From Mycolicibacterium pulveris (GTDB lineage: Bacteria; Actinomycetota; Actinomycetes; Mycobacteriales; Mycobacteriaceae), in the NCBI RefSeq assembly GCF_010725725.1, contig NZ_AP022599.1, forward strand, positions 2,232,001 to 2,296,000: a stretch of 64,000 nucleotides of DNA, written 5' to 3'. Within the stretch, counting starts at the first letter, position 1. Every line of letters starts with the position of its first letter. The notes beneath the pieces are model-generated. The model saw only the letters and a program-made list of their open reading frames with translations. It was not told the origin of the DNA and did no database searches. Shown here piece by piece: positions 53,826 to 63,857 of the stretch. The position numbers were made by a program, and so were the translations under genes.

Positions 53826-56053
53826 CAGGTGCCTGCCGAGTCGAAGATCGGCGCAGTGGAGAACCGGTGGATTCGGGGCCGGCTCGAGGTGTGAACGCGC
53901 GGCGTGGCCGGTGCGTCGTCCTGTTCCGGTGACGACGGCACATACGGCACGCCCGTGTAGACGCTGTGGAACTTCACCGGATCCTCCATGCCGACGCGCA
54001 GGAACCCGACACCGCTTTCCTTGTTCGTGATGTATTGCGCCTCCGGCGTTCCGATCACCGCCTTGGATTCGGCCGAGCTGGTGGTGCGCAGCGCGATCCG
54101 GTAGGTGAGGTTGGGCTCGAGTTTGTCGATGCGGACACCGCCGGTGTTCAGCGACTGGGTCGCCAGCAGCAGGTGCACCCGCAGTGACCGACCCACCCGG
54201 CAGATCCGATCGAAAAGGCCGATGAAGTCGGGGTGATTCTGCAACAGCTCGGCGAACTCATCGACCACGACGAAAAGTGTCGGCAGCGGGGGTAGTTCGG
54301 CACCCCGCTCACGGTGCTTTTCGTATTCGGCGACCCCGGACAGCGCGCCGGCGGCGCCTACCTGCATGCCTGCCTGACGCAGGATCGACTGGCGCCGGTC
54401 GAGTTCGCCGGTGAGTACCTCCCCCATGCGGCTGACCAGCTCGGCTTCCTCCTCCATGTTGGTCACCACCGCGGCCGTGTGGGGCAGCTTCTCCATACCG
54501 AGGAACGTCGAGCCGCCCTTGAAGTCGGTCAGCAGCAAGTTCACCTGGTCCGGATGGTGGGTGGCCGCCAACGACAGGATGAGTGTGCGCAGAAACTCCG
54601 ACTTTCCTGAACCTGTTGTGCCGATGAGCATCCCGTGTGGCCCGGCACCGAACTCGGCACCCTCCTTGATGTCGAGGTGCATGATGTCGCCGGTCTTGAG
54701 CTCGTGACCGAACGGAATACGCAGCCGGTCGCGATCTGTATCGCTGTACATCCTCCACCGTCTGGGCGTCACTTCCTCCACCGTCTGCGCACCGACGATT
54801 TGATGCCACTCGGTGGCCACCTTCTTCTGCACACGCACGCTCTTGTCGATGATCGTGCCGGTGATCGACCAGCCCGCCAGCTTGCGTGCCACGCGGGTGG
54901 CCTGTTCTGGACTCAGCCTGTCGGCCGCCGAGGTCACCAACCGAAACGTCTGGTTCGGCAGCCGATCGTCGGCGCTGCCGTCCTCGGCCACTCGGATGCG
55001 ATAACCCGAGCCGCGGTGGTTGCCGAGCGTGATGACTGTGACGCCGGCACGCCCGTCGACGGGGAAGCCAGCCTTACCGCCCGTGAGGTCGACGACGACG
55101 ACGTAGGGGCCGCTCGGCATTGCGTCGGCGGTATGCGGCCCGCGTGCGGTCAGGTCACTGAGCCCGTCCGGGCGGGTGAACACCATTCGGGTCGGCCCCG
55201 CCGCATCGGTGTCGCTGTGATGCTGGACATGCGGTAACCACTTGAGCCACGCCCAGTTCGGGTCTTCGGGGTTGTCGATGAGCACCCGGATCTGCAGCAG
55301 GTCCGGCGGATGGAACACAGTGAGATGGCAGATCATCGCGGTCAGCAGCCGGGCAGCGCCTTCTGGGTCGCCACCGATGGCGATCGTCGGGAAGGTCCGC
55401 AGCTGCAACAGCTTTGGGCAGTCATGGATCAGCCCGTGGGTGCGCAAGAACTTGGTCACCCACATGTGGCTGACAGGTTCGAGGTGCGGCTGCGGGGCGC
55501 CCTGCGGTCCGGCGAGCTCACCGCCGACCGCGGGCTTGAGCAACCGGTCGACAGCGGGCTCGGCGCCGACACCGATCCGGGTCGCGGCGTAGAAATCCGC
55601 GTTGACGGTGCGCGACCACTGCCGGTGGGTGCCGACGATCGACAGCAGATCCTCGGGATGCGGCGCGTGGTAGTTGAAGAACGTGACCTGTGCGGCCGCC
55701 GACGAGGTCACCCTGGTGCGCAGGCCCGCCAGATAGCGCAGGTACTCCTTGCGGTCGGCGTTGATCTCGGGCACCCGCTTGCCGCCGGGTCCACCGCCGG
55801 CCATGAAGCCGACCGTGGCCATCACCATCATCAGCGGCATCATCAGCATGTACGGCGACAGCTGGCGGATGCCGGTGAAGATCATGATGGCGATCATCCC
55901 GAGCATCCCGCCGCCCATCACCCAGGGCAGCGCCTTCTGGATGCCCGACGGCGGGATGTCGACGCCGAGGTCATCCGGTGCGGTGACGCTGATTTCGCCC
56001 GGCGTCAACCGCGGGCCACGCTTGATGGTGGGGGTGAATTTCTTGGTTGTCAT
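53825..56053 (-). CDS. eccCa1: ESX-1 FtsK/SpoIIIE ATPase EccCa1
   Basis: The 742-residue protein has two transmembrane helices near the N-terminus (about residues 40-90) and a FtsK-type ATPase domain with P-loop [13 protein letters not shown]. The split EccCa/EccCb arrangement is the hallmark of ESX-1. I chose the ATG at 56053, which overlaps the eccB1 stop as ATGA; the frame open to 56491 overlaps eccB1 coding sequence and is a shadow. Confidence 0.95.
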   Translation of the reverse strand: MTTKKFTPTIKRGPRLTPGEISVTAPDDLGVDIPPSGIQKALPWVMGGGMLGMIAIMIFTGIRQLSPYMLMMPLMMVMATVGFMAGGGPGGKRVPEINADRKEYLRYLAGLRTRVTSSAAAQVTFFNYHAPHPEDLLSIVGTHRQWSRTVNADFYAATRIGVGAEPAVDRLLKPAVGGELAGPQGAPQPHLEPVSHMWVTKFLRTHGLIHDCPKLLQLRTFPTIAIGGDPEGAARLLTAMICHLTVFHPPDLLQIRVLIDNPEDPNWAWLKWLPHVQHHSDTDAAGPTRMVFTRPDGLSDLTARGPHTADAMPSGPYVVVVDLTGGKAGFPVDGRAGVTVITLGNHRGSGYRIRVAEDGSADDRLPNQTFRLVTSAADRLSPEQATRVARKLAGWSITGTIIDKSVRVQKKVATEWHQIVGAQTVEEVTPRRWRMYSDTDRDRLRIPFGHELKTGDIMHLDIKEGAEFGAGPHGMLIGTTGSGKSEFLRTLILSLAATHHPDQVNLLLTDFKGGSTFLGMEKLPHTAAVVTNMEEEAELVSRMGEVLTGELDRRQSILRQAGMQVGAAGALSGVAEYEKHRERGAELPPLPTLFVVVDEFAELLQNHPDFIGLFDRICRVGRSLRVHLLLATQSLNTGGVRIDKLEPNLTYRIALRTTSSAESKAVIGTPEAQYITNKESGVGFLRVGMEDPVKFHSVYTGVPYVPSSPEQDDAPATPRVHTSSRPRIHRFSTAPIFDSAGT

Positions 56054-57528
56054 CCACCGCCTCCGGTGTTCGACGCCGGTTGCGCACCGCCCGGGTTGCC
56101 GCCATCGACCCGGCGTGGGTTGGGATCCGGCGGCAGCGTGTCGTGCTCGAGCAGAGCAGCCTGTTTGGTCAGCACGGGGCCGTCGACCAGCATGCTCACC
56201 ACCTGCCAGGGGGCGGTGGTCGGCCCCGACAGCCCCAGCGCGTTGCCGACCTCCTCGTCGGGCAGCCCGTAACGCACGCCCTGAGGATCGATGTAGTACA
56301 GGCTTTCGCCATACCGTGGATCCGGTGACTGCAGCCGGATGTACTTGCCGCCGTCGAGATAAACGGTTGCGTCCCCGCCGATCTGGTCGATGCCACTGTT
56401 CATCGCCGACGACGGGATCGGCAGATGGCGTCCGGCGATCACCGTCGTCTTCGGGGCTTGGTCGCCGGGCTCGCGCCGCCACGCCCAGCACAGTGTCGGA
56501 GAATCCTCGCGCGACAGAATATCCAGTGGCTTGTCCGCCAGTGGTGAGGCGAAGACGTGTTCGGGAATCTTAGCGACAGCGCTGGCCTCCACCGACGGCG
56601 GTGCCACCAACCCGTAGGAGTTGGTGGCCCGCAACGCCGCCGCCGTCGTGTCGTTCACCCTCGCCACGCCGTCGGGAAGCACCACGAAGTACTGCTCACC
56701 GTCTTCGGTCAACGCCATGAAGACAGCGCCGATCACCAGATTCGGGGGCAGCCCAACGGTGTTGGGTTCACCGGCGCGCGGTATCTGGGGCAGTCGCCAC
56801 GGTCCCGCGTTCGGCAGCGCGTTGAACAGACCCTCCGAGATCGGTGTCGCCCTGGCGGTCACAGGTAGGCCCACGGCCGATGTGACGGCGCGATCAGCGA
56901 GGTCGATGTCGTGGCGGCCGTCCTCGGTGACCAGCCAGTTGTCGTTCTCATAGGACACCAGCACACCCTGATCGGCGCGTATCGGCCCGACCGAGGAATC
57001 GGTGAGCAGCGGCCGGATGATCACCGAGGTCGCCACATTCGGGGTCACGCTCTCCGGCTTGATGACGGTGTCGCATAACGTCCATGTGGAATCGACGCCA
57101 CCGATCGGGGTGGCATACGGCGCGCCCGGGATTCCGATCGGCTGGCCCTTGGCAATCCGGTTCAACTCGTCGGATTTCACCGCGACGGGCGATCCCGCGT
57201 TGCCCAGCACCAGGCGTGCCGACGTCAGGTTGTAGACCGGCCGAAGCTGCCCGGTTCCCGGGATCACCACATACAGCTGGTTGGTGGTGCGATCGACGAG
57301 AAGCGTGTCGCTGCCGCGCTTTCCGAGGGGCTTGAAGTAGGCCAGCAAGCCGGCACCGAGACAGACCAGTACCGCGATGATGACGCCGGTGGAAACCGCG
57401 CGGCTGTAAAACTGCAGCGGATCGTCGAACATGCGGGTGTCGCGACGCACGATCGCATGCTCGACACGGCGCAGCAGAAACCGCCATCCGCTGACCTGAA
57501 CCTTGGTGGTGAGCCGGAAACCCGCCAT
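56050..57528 (-). CDS. eccB1: ESX-1 membrane protein EccB1
   Basis: The 492-residue protein has a cytoplasmic N-terminus, one transmembrane helix (about residues 45-66), and a large periplasmic domain with a conserved cysteine pair (TLCDTV and TLCWAW). EccB proteins form a periplasmic dimer above the channel. It follows eccA1 after only three bases, forming a single operon. Confidence 0.95.
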   Translation of the reverse strand: MAGFRLTTKVQVSGWRFLLRRVEHAIVRRDTRMFDDPLQFYSRAVSTGVIIAVLVCLGAGLLAYFKPLGKRGSDTLLVDRTTNQLYVVIPGTGQLRPVYNLTSARLVLGNAGSPVAVKSDELNRIAKGQPIGIPGAPYATPIGGVDSTWTLCDTVIKPESVTPNVATSVIIRPLLTDSSVGPIRADQGVLVSYENDNWLVTEDGRHDIDLADRAVTSAVGLPVTARATPISEGLFNALPNAGPWRLPQIPRAGEPNTVGLPPNLVIGAVFMALTEDGEQYFVVLPDGVARVNDTTAAALRATNSYGLVAPPSVEASAVAKIPEHVFASPLADKPLDILSREDSPTLCWAWRREPGDQAPKTTVIAGRHLPIPSSAMNSGIDQIGGDATVYLDGGKYIRLQSPDPRYGESLYYIDPQGVRYGLPDEEVGNALGLSGPTTAPWQVVSMLVDGPVLTKQAALLEHDTLPPDPNPRRVDGGNPGGAQPASNTGGGG

Positions 57529-57531
57529 GGC

Positions 57532-59253
57532 TTACTCGTTCACGTTCAATCGGGCATGCACGGCGGCGATGGCGGCAGCCATGTCGTCGCCGTTGATCTC
57601 ACTGAGTTGTTCAACGCCGAGGCTGTCGAGGTCCAGGGAGCGAGCCAACCTCATGTCCCGGTTCTGTTCACCTGCCTCCACCAGTTGCCGCGCATAGCGT
57701 CCGTTGCCCGCGATGTCCAGCGCCGGTTTGCCGTTCAGTCGGCGCTCGCTCAACAGGGTGGCGGCTTCGAGAACCCGTTTGGCGGCATCTTCGTCGAGGA
57801 TTGAATCCGTAGATGTGGCAATGACTTTCGCGATCTCCGCGATCTCATCGGCCGAATAGGAGTCGAATTCGATGCGGGTGGCGAAGCGTGAACGCAGACC
57901 GTCGTTGGACTCGAGCAGGCGGTCGATGTCCGCACTGTATCCGGCGATGATGACCACCAGCCGGTCCCGATCGTTCTCCATCCGGGCGAGCAAGGTATCC
58001 AGCGCCTCGGTGCCGAAGGGATCCGCACGCCCGTCGCGTTCCTGCACCAACGTGTAGGCCTCGTCGATGAACAACACCCCGCCGATCGCACGGTCGATGG
58101 TGCGGCTGGTCTTCACCGCGGACTGCCCTTCGTACTCGGCGACGAAGTCCCTTCGGGACGTTTCAACGAGTTTGGGCTCGCTGATCACGCCGAGGCCGGT
58201 CAGGATGTTTGCCACCACGCGGGCGATCGTCGTCTTACCGGTGCCCGGCGGCCCGGCGAAGATCATGTGCTTGGAGGCCTGGGTGACCTTCATGCCCTTG
58301 GCCGCGCGGATCTTGGCCATCTGCGTCGCCGCCCGGTAGGCCTCCACCTGCTCCTTGACCCGGGTCAGCCCGATCTGGCGGTCCAGTTCGGCCTGCGCCT
58401 CGGCCAGCAGCATGTCGCGTCGCGAGGTGTCCGCCTCGACGCTGGCCGGATCCCACGGGTCCTTGCGGGACGCGATTTGCTCGGCGGTGGTGGTGGTCAG
58501 CCGATAGGTCGGATCATTCAGCGCTGCGGTCACTTTGGGCGCGGGATGGGTGGCCTGCAGCCATTCCAGCAGCGCCACCGCGGCATCCTCATTGCCTTGG
58601 CCCCGTCGCGTCATCGCCAGGAACCACGCGATGGCCGGTGCGCATGCCTCCCCCGCCGGCGACGAATTCGATTCCGTCAGCCGTCGTTCCGCCTCGGTGA
58701 ACAGGCCCAGGTTTGCCGCCGCGACGCCGTGCGCTACGCCGGCCGCCGCAGCCAGGAACTTGTCTGGCCATCCCCCGGCGCCGCGGACTTGGTCGATGAC
58801 GTCGGTCCAGCGTTCCGCCGCGCCGTAGATGACGGCCCTGGCCCAGGAGATCAAATGCTCAGCGCCCGAGACCGGTAACTCCTCGAGGGCGTCCATCGCA
58901 TCGGCGAAATTGCCGAAGGAGGCTTCGTGCACGGCGAAGCCCAGGGTGATGGCCAACGGCGAGTTGACCGGGTAGGTGATGTCCCCGAACTGGCCACCGA
59001 TCGGCACCCGGGCACCGAGGCTGTTCATGGAGATTTCGGCTGCGCCCGCAAGCTGTCCGAAGTTCGCTCGCGAGTACCACGCCCGAAACAGCGTGACTCG
59101 GTCGGTGTCGCCGCAGCGGATACGCCCCACCCAGGCATCGCAGGCGGCGTCGTCCATCGTAGTGATCTCGGTGAAGGTCTCGAAGGAGCGCGCCGGAGCA
59201 CTCGGCAGCATGCCCACCGCACTTCCGAACAAGCCGGCCAGGTGCTCAGCCAT
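57532..59253 (-). CDS. eccA1: ESX-1 AAA ATPase EccA1
   Basis: The 573-residue cytosolic protein has a TPR-like N-terminal domain (about residues 1-270) and a CbxX/CfqX-type AAA domain with Walker A GPPGTGKT (about 333-340) and Walker B LFIDEAY. It helps release substrates from EspG. I chose the ATG at 59253, which gives exactly the length of M. tuberculosis EccA1; it overlaps the espH stop by eight bases. Confidence 0.95.
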   Translation of the reverse strand: MAEHLAGLFGSAVGMLPSAPARSFETFTEITTMDDAACDAWVGRIRCGDTDRVTLFRAWYSRANFGQLAGAAEISMNSLGARVPIGGQFGDITYPVNSPLAITLGFAVHEASFGNFADAMDALEELPVSGAEHLISWARAVIYGAAERWTDVIDQVRGAGGWPDKFLAAAAGVAHGVAAANLGLFTEAERRLTESNSSPAGEACAPAIAWFLAMTRRGQGNEDAAVALLEWLQATHPAPKVTAALNDPTYRLTTTTAEQIASRKDPWDPASVEADTSRRDMLLAEAQAELDRQIGLTRVKEQVEAYRAATQMAKIRAAKGMKVTQASKHMIFAGPPGTGKTTIARVVANILTGLGVISEPKLVETSRRDFVAEYEGQSAVKTSRTIDRAIGGVLFIDEAYTLVQERDGRADPFGTEALDTLLARMENDRDRLVVIIAGYSADIDRLLESNDGLRSRFATRIEFDSYSADEIAEIAKVIATSTDSILDEDAAKRVLEAATLLSERRLNGKPALDIAGNGRYARQLVEAGEQNRDMRLARSLDLDSLGVEQLSEINGDDMAAAIAAVHARLNVNE

Positions 59254-59680
59254 GGCCACCCGCGTATCTGGTCGCGAAGATGCGCTCCCGTTCCGCCCGA
59301 ACTTGCTGCGGTGTCGGCAATTCGAGATCGCGGGTGAGGAAGTCTCGCGTGGCCGCGTCATCATGGCCACGCGTGCGCATTTCTTCGAGGATGTAGACGT
59401 ACTGTGCGGCCTTGGCCTCCTGGGCGGCCAGGCCGGCGACGACGACGATCTCCTCGGCGAGAACCGCTTCGGTCATGGCGGCCACCTTCGGCGACAACTC
59501 GATGTGCTTCACACGGCTGTCCGAAAGCGCCGTCACGGTGACGGAACGGTCGGGGTTGGCGGCGGTGAACACCTGCTCGTCTCGAGCATCGCGATCCGAC
59601 CCTGTCGAGGCTTCGTCGGGGACGGAGAAGTCCAGCGCGGCCGCCAGGTCGTCGGCGCCGTGCGGGTGATTGTCTGTCAC
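59246..59680 (-). CDS. espH: EspH-like YbaB-fold protein
   Basis: The 144-residue protein has an acidic N-terminus and a YbaB/EspH-like core (SVTVTALSDSRVKHIELSPKVAAMTEAVLAEEIVVVAGLA is the beta-hairpin then long helix). A C-terminal segment LPTPQQVRAERERIFATRY resembles the end of M. tuberculosis EspH, which is longer (about 183 residues). It starts just after espG1 and ends inside eccA1. EspH is needed for stability or secretion of some ESX-1 substrates. Confidence 0.82.
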   Translation of the reverse strand: MTDNHPHGADDLAAALDFSVPDEASTGSDRDARDEQVFTAANPDRSVTVTALSDSRVKHIELSPKVAAMTEAVLAEEIVVVAGLAAQEAKAAQYVYILEEMRTRGHDDAATRDFLTRDLELPTPQQVRAERERIFATRYAGGHG

Positions 59681-59686
59681 TGGCGC

Positions 59687-60541
59687 TCAGTCCCCTTCCG
59701 CGTCAACCGTGTTGGCGGCGGCGTGGTCGAACCACGTTCTCGAGGGTAGGAACTCGATCAACCCGTCGAGTGCCCGCTGTAGGTTTTCGGGGCTGCCCGG
59801 CAGGAAGCTGCCGTAGAGATCACCGCTCACCCGCCGAGGGATCGACACGATCCGGCCCTGCGCCGAATCCAAAACTCCTGCGGCGACGCTGGTTTGGGTG
59901 AAGGTGCCGCCGGGATGGCGCTCTATGGCAGTGAGCTCCACCCAGCCGGCGGGGTCGGCGACGATGTCGGCATATGCACGCGCCGACGCGGGAGCGACTC
60001 CGTAACCGGCGATCTGGTTCGCGCTTGTGCACTCGGCCAGCTGAGCGGCCGGCCCGGTCAGCGGTTCCACGTCGGCGGGCGTCGCAGCGCCCAGCACCGT
60101 CGTCACCATGCCCGCGAGGCCGACCTGCGGTGCCACCCGTTGCAACGCCAGCATGTCGCCGTCGCGCGCGGCGATGACGTGTCGATCCCCTTTCCGGCTG
60201 ACTACGAAACGGATCATCTTGCCGCCGACGTCACGTCGCCACCAGCGGGCCTCCAGGGTCCGATCGGACCGGCTGAGCGTGTCGACCATCGCGGCCACCT
60301 CGGGGTGGGGTTCGCCGAAAACATCCAGCACGCCTTGGGCCGTCAGATCCCGCCTGACCTGATCCCACACGATGTCGCGCAATTCCGGCTGCGGGATGTT
60401 GAGGCGGATGCCGAGCCCCGTCGGAAACTCCATCAACCCCAACCGGTCAGCGATGACCAGCATGCCGTCGATGGTGACCTCGACGCCGACAACATCGTCG
60501 ATGTGCGCGGCGTCGCGGTGCGCGGACTGCGAAACGCTCAT
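59687..60541 (-). CDS. espG1: ESX-1 secretion chaperone EspG1
   Basis: The 284-residue protein has the EspG fold. It begins with a two-stranded sheet (VGVEVTIDGMLVIADRLGL) and ends with LDGLIEFLPSRTW. EspG1 binds PE-PPE pairs in the cytosol and keeps them soluble. Length equals M. tuberculosis EspG1. It is the first gene of the minus-strand ESX-1 operon; EspE and EspF are not upstream. Confidence 0.87.
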   Translation of the reverse strand: MSVSQSAHRDAAHIDDVVGVEVTIDGMLVIADRLGLMEFPTGLGIRLNIPQPELRDIVWDQVRRDLTAQGVLDVFGEPHPEVAAMVDTLSRSDRTLEARWWRRDVGGKMIRFVVSRKGDRHVIAARDGDMLALQRVAPQVGLAGMVTTVLGAATPADVEPLTGPAAQLAECTSANQIAGYGVAPASARAYADIVADPAGWVELTAIERHPGGTFTQTSVAAGVLDSAQGRIVSIPRRVSGDLYGSFLPGSPENLQRALDGLIEFLPSRTWFDHAAANTVDAEGD

Positions 60542-61089
60542 CGCTGAGGTGTCCGCGTTTCGCGCAGATCGCGGCCGGCCATGAGGTCCTCGTCTTCCTG
60601 TTAGTCGTCCCGCGGTATCAACCCCGGTGATATGTAATTCCGGTCAGACCGCGATCCAGATCGCCGACGACGCTTTGCCGGTCCGCGCAGGCACACCCCG
60701 TCACCGGGTCTGCGAACGCCTCGACGAACGACAGGGTACCAGCGCCCCGGACCTGCGCAGCCCGCCAATTTTTCGAGACGGCGGCAAGGGTCCTCCGCCG
60801 AGGACATTTAACTGATAGCAACCACTATTTTCGATGATCAGCAATGCTGTCCTGCGGCAATCAGACCACCAGCTACCTTGCGGTATGTGGGTGACCTATC
60901 TTTTTCGCTGAAATCGGCGACCCGGTGCAGCCCCGTCCCGAGCAGTCACGAGATCCCCACCGCATGCCGGGTCGGTGCCGAACGGTTCAGCCTGTGTCCG
61001 GATGCACAAACGTTTGCTGAATCGCTGTAGTCGATACTTGGGACGGGCCGACACCTGTATCGCACCCGAGTTCGGTGAGGAGACGTGTA
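60542..61089. promoter_or_regulatory. ESX-1 operon promoter region, gene-free
   Basis: This 548-base gap between espG1 (minus) and the MinD-like gene (plus) holds no supported gene. The 60770-60900 part is relatively AT-rich (ACATTTAACTGATAG, CACTATTTTCGATGATC), a likely place for divergent promoters. On the plus strand GAGGAG just before 61090 is the ribosome binding site of the ATPase gene. No known regulator box was recognised by eye. Confidence 0.5.
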
Positions 61090-62340
61090 GTGACCGACCG
61101 CGATGACGCATTGCGGAGAGAATCCGGCTGGACGGGCGCCGAGGGGGCCGACGTCGAGCCATCCGCTGCCGAACCCCAGCCGACACCGCCGGCGCCGCCG
61201 CGGCCGCCAGTCGACTTCCCACCGCCACGCTACGGTCCGCCGCCCGCCGGCCCTCGCCCGGACGCCGGACCGTGGCCCGGCCCGCCCACCAGAGGCCCGC
61301 GCCCGCCGCGGCCGTCGGCGCCGCCTCCCCCCGCCGGACCGCAATGGCCTGGCTATCCCGGCGATGCACCGGCCGTGCAGGGGCCACCGAGCGGGTCCTA
61401 TGCCGAACGCATCCGCGCCGACGAGCTGGTGCCGGCGCGCAGGGTGCCACCGACCCGCGGCTGGCGGGCGGCCCTGTACAAGGCCACCTTCGGGCTGATC
61501 AATCTCGGTCCCGGACCCGACGAGGTGCGGCAGGCCCAGCTCGAGGCCAAGGTCAAGGCGCCACTACGGGGCCACTTCAAGATCGGTGTGATGGGCAAGG
61601 GCGGCGTCGGGAAGACGACGGTCTCGGCCAGCATCGGTTCGGTGCTGGCCGAGCTGCGCCAGGACGACCGCGTGGTCGCGATCGACGCGGACACCGCGTT
61701 CGGCAAGTTGGGCAGCCGCATCGACCCTCGCGCACAGGGTTCGTACTGGGAGCTGGCGTCCGACCAGCACCTGGAAACGTTCGCCGACGTGCGCAGCCGG
61801 GTGGGCAGCAACGCCGCGGGGTTGTTCGTGCTGGCCGGCGAGGCGACCCCGGCCCGCCGTCGGGTGCTCGATCCCGCGATCTATCGCGAGGCCACGTCAC
61901 GGCTGGACCGGCACTTCACGATCTCGATCATCGATTGCAGCTCCACCATGGACTCCCCGGTCACCCAGGAGGTGCTGCGGGATCTGGACGCATTGATCGT
62001 GGTGTCCTCGCCGTGGGTCGACGGCGCCGCCGCCGCGGGCCAGACGCTGGACTGGTTGGCCGCCCGCGGGCTGGCTTCGCTGTTGCAGCGCACGGTCATC
62101 GTGCTCAACGATTCCGACGGGCACGCCGACAAACGGACGCGTTCGATTCTGCGACAACAGTTTTCAGGTCAGGGGCAGGTGGTCGTCGAGGTGCCGTTCG
62201 ACGGACATCTACGGCCCGGCGGTGTGATCGATCGCACCGAGGAGATGTCGGCGGCGACCCGACGGCGGTTCTTGGAGATCGCCGCCGCGCTCGCCGAGCA
62301 TTTTCCGAGCCACGACGACCGCGCTCGGGAGCGGTACTGA
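61090..62340 (+). CDS. Pro-rich MinD/ParA-like ATPase (Rv3860/EspI-like)
   Basis: The 416-residue protein has a long Pro-rich N-terminal region (about residues 20-100), then a deviant-Walker ATPase domain with GKGGVGKTT at 169-177 and VVAIDADTAFG. It resembles EspI and the Rv3860-type proteins found beside ESX-1. The GTG at 61090 follows GAGGAG at good spacing; an upstream GTG at 61075 overlaps that site. It may regulate the ESX-1 machine or act on the membrane complex. Confidence 0.85.
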   Translation: MTDRDDALRRESGWTGAEGADVEPSAAEPQPTPPAPPRPPVDFPPPRYGPPPAGPRPDAGPWPGPPTRGPRPPRPSAPPPPAGPQWPGYPGDAPAVQGPPSGSYAERIRADELVPARRVPPTRGWRAALYKATFGLINLGPGPDEVRQAQLEAKVKAPLRGHFKIGVMGKGGVGKTTVSASIGSVLAELRQDDRVVAIDADTAFGKLGSRIDPRAQGSYWELASDQHLETFADVRSRVGSNAAGLFVLAGEATPARRRVLDPAIYREATSRLDRHFTISIIDCSSTMDSPVTQEVLRDLDALIVVSSPWVDGAAAAGQTLDWLAARGLASLLQRTVIVLNDSDGHADKRTRSILRQQFSGQGQVVVEVPFDGHLRPGGVIDRTEEMSAATRRRFLEIAAALAEHFPSHDDRARERY

Positions 62341-62348
62341 GCGCTTGA

Positions 62349-63086
62349 TCAGCGCCAGTCGAGTTGTGCCACCAACTCCTCGATCGCACGGACGGCTGCG
62401 GAGGACACCGGTTCTTCGGCTTCGGCGTGAACGATGTCGTCTTCGGAAACCCCTGCGGCTTGGGCGGTTTCGGCGATGGTGAGGTTGGCGCCGCGGCGCG
62501 CGGCGTACAGCCGCTGTCCGAGTGTGGCGTGCGGGGACCGCGCGGCGCGCTGCATGAGCTCGTCGTAGCGGCCTCGCACCGCGCTCAACGCTTTGATCAG
62601 CGCCGGGGTGACGCGGCTGATCTGGGCCGCGCGCGCCGCGACGGATTCAAGCTGGCGAAGGTCGGCGAGGATCTTGGTCACCCGGGGTGTGAATTCGGGA
62701 GCCTCCGGGGACGGCAAGGCCTCGATCGCCGAGCGAAACGTACCCACTGCGGTGACGACCGCCTGAGCGATCAGCGGGATCTCGTCGCCGCCGGTCGCCG
62801 CGGCCGGCTCGGCACGCATCGGCGCACTCTCGCCGTAACGGAGCCGAGCGATCGTTCCCGGCGGCCACCGCAGGACCTCCTCGAGCTTTGCTCGAGTACG
62901 TGCACGAGGCCAGCTGCGGCCCTTTTCGAACGCGATCAGCGCCCCGGCGTTGATGATGCCGTCGGCGGCCAGCCGACGCTGAGAGATGTTCAGCTCGCGT
63001 CGCCGTGCGGCTGCGGCCGCCCCCGCACGCACCATGCCCGCATCCGGCGTCTCGGCCGACTCATCGGTCGAATCGGGCTGTGTCAT
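62349..63086 (-). CDS. Regulator-like protein with two helix-turn-helix domains
   Basis: The 245-residue protein appears to carry two XRE/Cro-type HTH units. The first is at about residues 24-80 (ARRRELNISQRRLAADG and ALIAFEKGRSWPRART). The second is at about 190-235 (LGQRLYAARRGANLTIAETAQAAGVSEDDI). A helical linker joins them. I recognise no named family. It is convergent with the MinD-like gene and divergent from whiB6, so it could control ESX-1 or whiB6. The ATG at 63086 was preferred to the frame opening at 63152. Confidence 0.75.
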   Translation of the reverse strand: MTQPDSTDESAETPDAGMVRAGAAAAARRRELNISQRRLAADGIINAGALIAFEKGRSWPRARTRAKLEEVLRWPPGTIARLRYGESAPMRAEPAAATGGDEIPLIAQAVVTAVGTFRSAIEALPSPEAPEFTPRVTKILADLRQLESVAARAAQISRVTPALIKALSAVRGRYDELMQRAARSPHATLGQRLYAARRGANLTIAETAQAAGVSEDDIVHAEAEEPVSSAAVRAIEELVAQLDWR

Positions 63087-63437
63087 GGGGCGGCAATTCC
63101 TCGAATCACGCAGGACGAACGGCCCCGTAATCCTATCCGTGCTGCGGTCCACCGCTACGTCTTGGGCCCGTGTCGACGGTATGTTTCTGTGGCGAAGCTA
63201 CGGCTGCCGCTTCCGATCGAACTGAAGCACCGCATCAACTTCTACAGGCGTAGCCAACGGCAAGGTCGCCGCAGTTCATCGGCTAGTTTTTGGTTACCGC
63301 TTGCGTCCTTATCCAGTTACTCGGATGATCCGGCGGGCAAATTTCGCCGCTGTAACTGTTGCATCGCTACGGTTTGGTTCGCTACGTTGTCGGTTATTGC
63401 GGCGCACCTGCCGCAGACCGGCAGAGGAGCGACAGCA
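63087..63437. promoter_or_regulatory. Divergent whiB6 promoter region with direct repeats
   Basis: This 351-base gap has no gene. TCGCTACG occurs twice (63364-63371 and 63379-63386) as direct repeats on a 15-base period, about 50 bases before the whiB6 ATG. Direct repeats at such spacing suit tandem response-regulator binding, and PhoP controls whiB6 in M. tuberculosis; the link here is inference. Confidence 0.4.
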
Positions 63438-63728
63438 ATGAACGCAACGGACTGGGACGAGATGCCCGTCGGTGCCTGTACCCACGATCCCGAACGGTGG
63501 ACGACGTCGGCCGACGCGGCGGCCAAGGCGATCTGTCGGGCATGTCCCCGTCGGTGGTTGTGCGCCCGGGAAGCATGCGAACTGCCCCGCGCGGAAGGCT
63601 TGTGGGCCGGCATCGTCGTGCCCGAGGGCGGTCGTGGTCGCACGTTTGCTCTAAGGCAGCTGCGGTCGCTGGCGGAACGCAACGGGTTTCCGGTTCGCAA
63701 CCGCCGTCTGTACGCCGAACCCGCTTGA
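63438..63728 (+). CDS. whiB6: WhiB6, iron-sulfur transcriptional regulator
   Basis: The 96-residue protein has four cluster-binding cysteines (C14, C33, C36, C42), the turn GLWAGIVVPEGGR, and a basic C-terminal DNA-binding tail. The CRACPRRWLCARE and LRSLAERNG segments match WhiB6. In M. tuberculosis WhiB6 responds to redox or nitric oxide and activates ESX-1 genes. GAGGAG lies at good spacing before the ATG. Confidence 0.93.
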   Translation: MNATDWDEMPVGACTHDPERWTTSADAAAKAICRACPRRWLCAREACELPRAEGLWAGIVVPEGGRGRTFALRQLRSLAERNGFPVRNRRLYAEPA

Positions 63729-63797
63729 TTGAACGTCCGCCGCCGGTTTTCGGGGGGTCGGCGGCGGGCGGCGGGGCTGGCTGCTCAGATCCGCCGC

Positions 63798-63854
63798 CGA
63801 ACGTTCCTTACCGCTCGACATTTCGACAATTTTTCGAGTGGTAAGGAACGTTCG
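63798..63854. terminator. Long hairpin between convergent whiB6 and carboxylase gene
   Basis: Arms 63798-63818 and 63834-63854 pair over 21 positions (one G-T pair), including CGAACGTTCCTTACC and its complement, with a loop of about 15 bases. It sits between two convergent genes and should stop transcription both ways. Confidence 0.85.
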
Positions 63855-63857
63855 CGG

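Noticed and set aside
56054..56491. Upstream extension of the eccCa1 frame
   Set aside because: It overlaps eccB1 in another frame; the ATG at 56053 overlaps the eccB1 stop and starts the typical EccCa N-terminus.
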